Source of the DNA: Myxococcota bacterium
GTDB taxonomy: Bacteria > Myxococcota_A > UBA796
NCBI GenBank assembly: GCA_029251165.1
Contig: JAQXDW010000113.1
Location: forward strand, 62,001-126,000
Reading direction: 5' to 3'
Length of the DNA stretch: 64,000 nt
This document shows positions 61,489 through 64,000 of the stretch, one piece after another; the first letter of the stretch is position 1; the number at the start of each line of letters is the position of its first letter. A model generated the notes under the pieces. The model worked only from the letters and a program-made list of their open reading frames with translations. It did not search any database and was not told where the DNA came from. The position numbers and the translations under genes are program-made.

Positions 61489-63157
61489 CCACGCCGGTGC
61501 CGACCGGACCGGTGAAGCTGTACCAGCTCTCTGGCAGGGTGCCATCGCCAGACTCTTGACGCCGCTCCATCGACCGGACCACGTCGCCTTCCGGACCGCC
61601 GGCAAACGGCGGTCCACCGTCACCCACCGTGTCCACCACCGCAGCGTCCGGGTCCTGCAGGAACAGCTCCATCGTTCCATCCTTCAAGTACAGCCGTGAC
61701 TGTCGGTTGTCGTTGAAGGCGTTGACCACCATATCGCCGGAGAGGTAGGCGCTGCTTTCATCCTGCGGCGCGCCGTCCTCGTAGGCTTCGAGGGTGTGAT
61801 CGACGATGAGGAAGGTGTCGTAGGCCGGGACCGTGCTGCCCGGCGGCAGGCCAACCACGAAGTCATCGACGCCAGCAATCTGCCACATGTCGAGTGAGAT
61901 GTCCTCAGCAGTGGTGTTCCTCAGCTCGATGAACTCGTCGTACCCTTCATCGTCTCCAGAGTGCGCGCCGTACCACATGATCTCGTTGATGATCACGTCA
62001 CCCGGTGCGATCGAGCCATCCGCGATGCGGCTGTCTCCCATCTCGAAGCCGTTGTCCCACAGCGAGGTGAAGTAGTCCGCGTACTCCTGCGCGACCCGAC
62101 CGCCCTTGAGGACGAGCAGAAACTCGTCATTCGAGACCGTCGCCGACGAGGACCAGTTGAACGATCCGGTGATGACGATCGGCTCCTCTCCCTCGGCGTC
62201 GATGAGCATCGTCTTGGAGTGGAGACGCCCGCCGCCGGCCTGGTAGTCGCCAGGCTGCATGGAGGTGTTGTTGCCATCCAACCGCATCGGAATGCCTGCG
62301 GAGAGCAGCCGGTAGACTTCGTGGTACTGCCCGTTGCTGTGGAGCTGAGAGCGGTCGACGACCCCGGCGACGCTGCGGCGCTCCTCGAAGGGAAGCTCGG
62401 AGGTTCCGTCGGCAGCATTGAGGGCGTCGAACTCTTCCTGCTTGCGAATGAACGCGCTGCCGACCTGATCCTTGGTGAAGGCGAAGATGGTGAAGCGGAT
62501 GCTGGTCTCAGCGGCATCGACCAGCTCCAGGATCCGTCCCATCGCGTCCTCGTTGGGCGAGAACCAGACCTCAACCTCCGTGTCTCCGACCTGGTAGGAG
62601 CGCTCGTTGGCAAGCTCGACCTTGTTGTTGCCAAACACCCCGCTGTACATCTGCTCAAACTCTGCGGAGAAGTCATCAGCGATGGCAGTGGAGTCGATCT
62701 TGACGAAGTTGTTGGAGTTTCGGATGAGGTCAGTGGGGGTCCAATTGGAGGTGCCACAGAAGACGAACCGATCGTCCACGATCATGAACTTGTCGTGCAT
62801 GATGTGGTTGAGGTTGCCGACAACCATCGGGATTCCGCGCGCGTCGAGCCGCTCGTAGCCGTCGTTGTAGAGGTGCCCGGCATCGCCGACCATGCGGACA
62901 ACGACGCCGCGATCGTGTGCAGCGATCACGGCATCGACGACAGGCTCATAGGAAAAGCCCATGACCGCAAAGTCGATGGAGGTCTTCGCGGCGTTGACAA
63001 GCTCGATCATCGAGCGCACAGCGTCCGGATCCCACCAGGCGTTCTCATCGCGGGTCCCCGGGTCGTTGAACATCACCTCAATGGTGTTGCCGCGGGTGGT
63101 GTCGAGATCGTCATCTGAGGGGGCCGGGTTGCAGCCGGCGAGGAGGAAGGGAATCAC
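61427..63157 (-). CDS. Secreted phospholipase D family lipoprotein with lamin-tail domain
   Basis: The GTG at 63157 overlaps the stop of the upstream paralogue by four bases (GTGA) and gives MIPFLLAGCNPAP, a minimal lipoprotein signal with Cys9; a start 21 bases earlier is possible. The 576-residue protein has two complete HKD motifs: HDKFMIVD at 121-128 followed by GTSNWT, and HSKTMLID at 313-320 followed by GSFNWS. This is the arrangement of phospholipase D and Nuc/BfiL-type nucleases. A lamin-tail (LTD) domain follows at about 390-500 (GDVIINEIMWYGAHSG, then EFIELRNTTAEDISLDMWQI). Secreted HKD enzymes with LTD modules may cut lipids or nucleic acids; which applies is unknown. The protein should sit in the envelope or be released. 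Confidence 0.88.
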   Translation of the reverse strand: MIPFLLAGCNPAPSDDDLDTTRGNTIEVMFNDPGTRDENAWWDPDAVRSMIELVNAAKTSIDFAVMGFSYEPVVDAVIAAHDRGVVVRMVGDAGHLYNDGYERLDARGIPMVVGNLNHIMHDKFMIVDDRFVFCGTSNWTPTDLIRNSNNFVKIDSTAIADDFSAEFEQMYSGVFGNNKVELANERSYQVGDTEVEVWFSPNEDAMGRILELVDAAETSIRFTIFAFTKDQVGSAFIRKQEEFDALNAADGTSELPFEERRSVAGVVDRSQLHSNGQYHEVYRLLSAGIPMRLDGNNTSMQPGDYQAGGGRLHSKTMLIDAEGEEPIVITGSFNWSSSATVSNDEFLLVLKGGRVAQEYADYFTSLWDNGFEMGDSRIADGSIAPGDVIINEIMWYGAHSGDDEGYDEFIELRNTTAEDISLDMWQIAGVDDFVVGLPPGSTVPAYDTFLIVDHTLEAYEDGAPQDESSAYLSGDMVVNAFNDNRQSRLYLKDGTMELFLQDPDAAVVDTVGDGGPPFAGGPEGDVVRSMERRQESGDGTLPESWYSFTGPVGTGVVNPDYAQEILASPGDRNSAE

Positions 63158-64000
63158 AGCGCCACCCCCGCTTCCCATGCCGCCTCGAAGGCAGCCTCCA
63201 GGTCCGTCAGCTCCGGGCTGGGCGCGCCGAAGTCATTGAGGACCCAGAGGTTCCCGTCGACCAGCTGGTCCGTGACCACCTCCGCTCCAGCAAACAGTCG
63301 GTTGGCCGACCACACCGGGTGCGAGAGCATCATGCCCCGGGCAGTGTTGTAGCGGCCGGTTCGGTCGCGCTTGAGATCAACGAGCATCATGGTCGGGACC
63401 ACCACATCTGAGAGCACGCGCTTCTGCAGCCCAGGAGTCTCCCGAGTCAGGATCGCAGAGCTGTTGGGCGAAGAGAGGCCAAAATTCGGACCGACAACAA
63501 CCCGGACGTCGAAGCCATCGACAGCCTTGGCGTAGAGGGCATTGATCATGCCCTCGTCGGCCAGATCATCGGTCATCAGCCAGATGCTGCCGCGCGCGCT
63601 GTAGGCTGAGTCGATCATCCGCTTGATGAGGCGCTCCTGGGGGCCGAACCACAGCTCCAGGGAGAGATCGGTCTGGGTCGGGTAGGACCAGCGGGCATCG
63701 GTGACAGACTTGGCGAGGCTGTCGAAAGCGGTGCGCGCGGAGGCATCGGTGCCGCCGTAGATCTGGTTGTGCTCGGCGGCAAAGTCACCGCCGATGTCTT
63801 CTCCCCGTCCCCGCCAGAGCAGGCGCGTTCCCTCCCCCTCGCTCAGGGTGCTGGCGGAGAGCACGTCGACCTCATCGACCACCAGCACGGTGTTGCTCAT
63901 CACGACCTGATCCGAGGACCAGGAGACGTCGGCATTGATCGCGAAGTCGAAGTAGGTCACCGCGTCGTCGGCGTACTGCACCACGAGTCCGGCATCCTCC
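63154..64000 (-). CDS. Phospholipase D-like paralogue with both HKD motifs lost (5' truncated)
   Basis: The frame is open to the window edge, so the N terminus is missing; 281 residues are visible. It aligns along its length with the downstream PLD lipoprotein, for example GGDFAAEHNQIYGG here against ADDFSAEFEQMYSG there, and LELWFGPQERLIKRMIDSA against EVWFSPNEDAMGRILEL. At the first HKD position it has MSNTVLVVDE, with Ser and Thr in place of His and Lys. At the second it has VVPTMMLVD, with Val and Thr in place of them; both Asp residues remain. It is therefore probably not catalytic by itself. The stop overlaps the start of the active paralogue, so the two are made together. Confidence 0.75.
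   Translation of the reverse strand, partial: EDAGLVVQYADDAVTYFDFAINADVSWSSDQVVMSNTVLVVDEVDVLSASTLSEGEGTRLLWRGRGEDIGGDFAAEHNQIYGGTDASARTAFDSLAKSVTDARWSYPTQTDLSLELWFGPQERLIKRMIDSAYSARGSIWLMTDDLADEGMINALYAKAVDGFDVRVVVGPNFGLSSPNSSAILTRETPGLQKRVLSDVVVPTMMLVDLKRDRTGRYNTARGMMLSHPVWSANRLFAGAEVVTDQLVDGNLWVLNDFGAPSPELTDLEAAFEAAWEAGVAL

Overview
The window is a high-GC stretch (clearly above 60% by eye) of a bacterial chromosome from a diderm, LPS-bearing organism. It has an LptD-like protein, a Tol system, a TamA/TamB pair, a TonB-dependent receptor and many lipoproteins. Type IV pilus genes pilMNOPQ, an Omp85 protein that I read as having seven POTRA repeats, FG-GAP lipoproteins, TPR proteins and TMTC-like and TMEM220-like proteins together point to Myxococcota or a related former deltaproteobacterial lineage. 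That placement is inference; there is no rRNA or other formal marker here. Coding density is very high, convergent genes often have no gap or overlap, and GTG and TTG starts are common.

Layout. 1-5.2 kb: end of a repeat-rich surface protein, a membrane protein with about five bacterial PH domains, a small lipoprotein, an isolated 58-aa basic protein followed by two short tandem-repeat arrays around a terminator, and holB. 5.3-11.6 kb: a circularly permuted ATP-grasp protein, a secreted protein with an internal repeat, and the reverse operon accD-folC-lptD. 11.7-19.3 kb: an FG-GAP lipoprotein, a beta-lactamase-fold hydrolase with an LD-carboxypeptidase, a lipoprotein/MBL/EcsC operon, and a thioredoxin-fold/rhodanese fusion. 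19.3-23.6 kb: tolQ, tolR, a TolA-like protein, tolB and a Ppx/GppA phosphatase, with no pal gene. 23.7-30.7 kb: tamB then tamA on the minus strand, followed by a self-contained tRNA-Gly(CCC) unit.

30.9-43.5 kb is a 13-gene minus-strand run: pilM, N, O, P, Q, aroK, aroB, a lineage-specific lipoprotein, a TPR protein, aroQ, accB, accC and a large TPR protein with acidic repeats. It joins pilus assembly, the shikimate pathway and malonyl-CoA supply. 43.7-48.2 kb: a membrane protein with a degenerate spermidine-synthase-like domain and TPRs, coupled to an SGNH hydrolase. 48.2-53.8 kb: a six-gene minus-strand operon (DUF4476 protein, small DMT transporter, family 2 glycosyltransferase, lipoprotein, TonB-dependent receptor, DUF493 protein). 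53.9-61.3 kb: a TMTC-like GT-C/TPR protein overlapping a TMEM220-like gene tail to tail, a UshA-type nucleotidase, a DUF2071 protein, class I fumarase and a small membrane protein. 61.4-64 kb: two paralogous secreted phospholipase D family proteins. One has both HKD motifs intact; its translationally coupled partner has lost both.

The most unusual points are the active/inactive PLD pair, the repeated use of very short export signals without basic residues, the seven-POTRA Omp85 encoded downstream of tamB, the five-PH membrane protein, and the extra lipoprotein and TPR genes inside the pilus-shikimate-ACC run.
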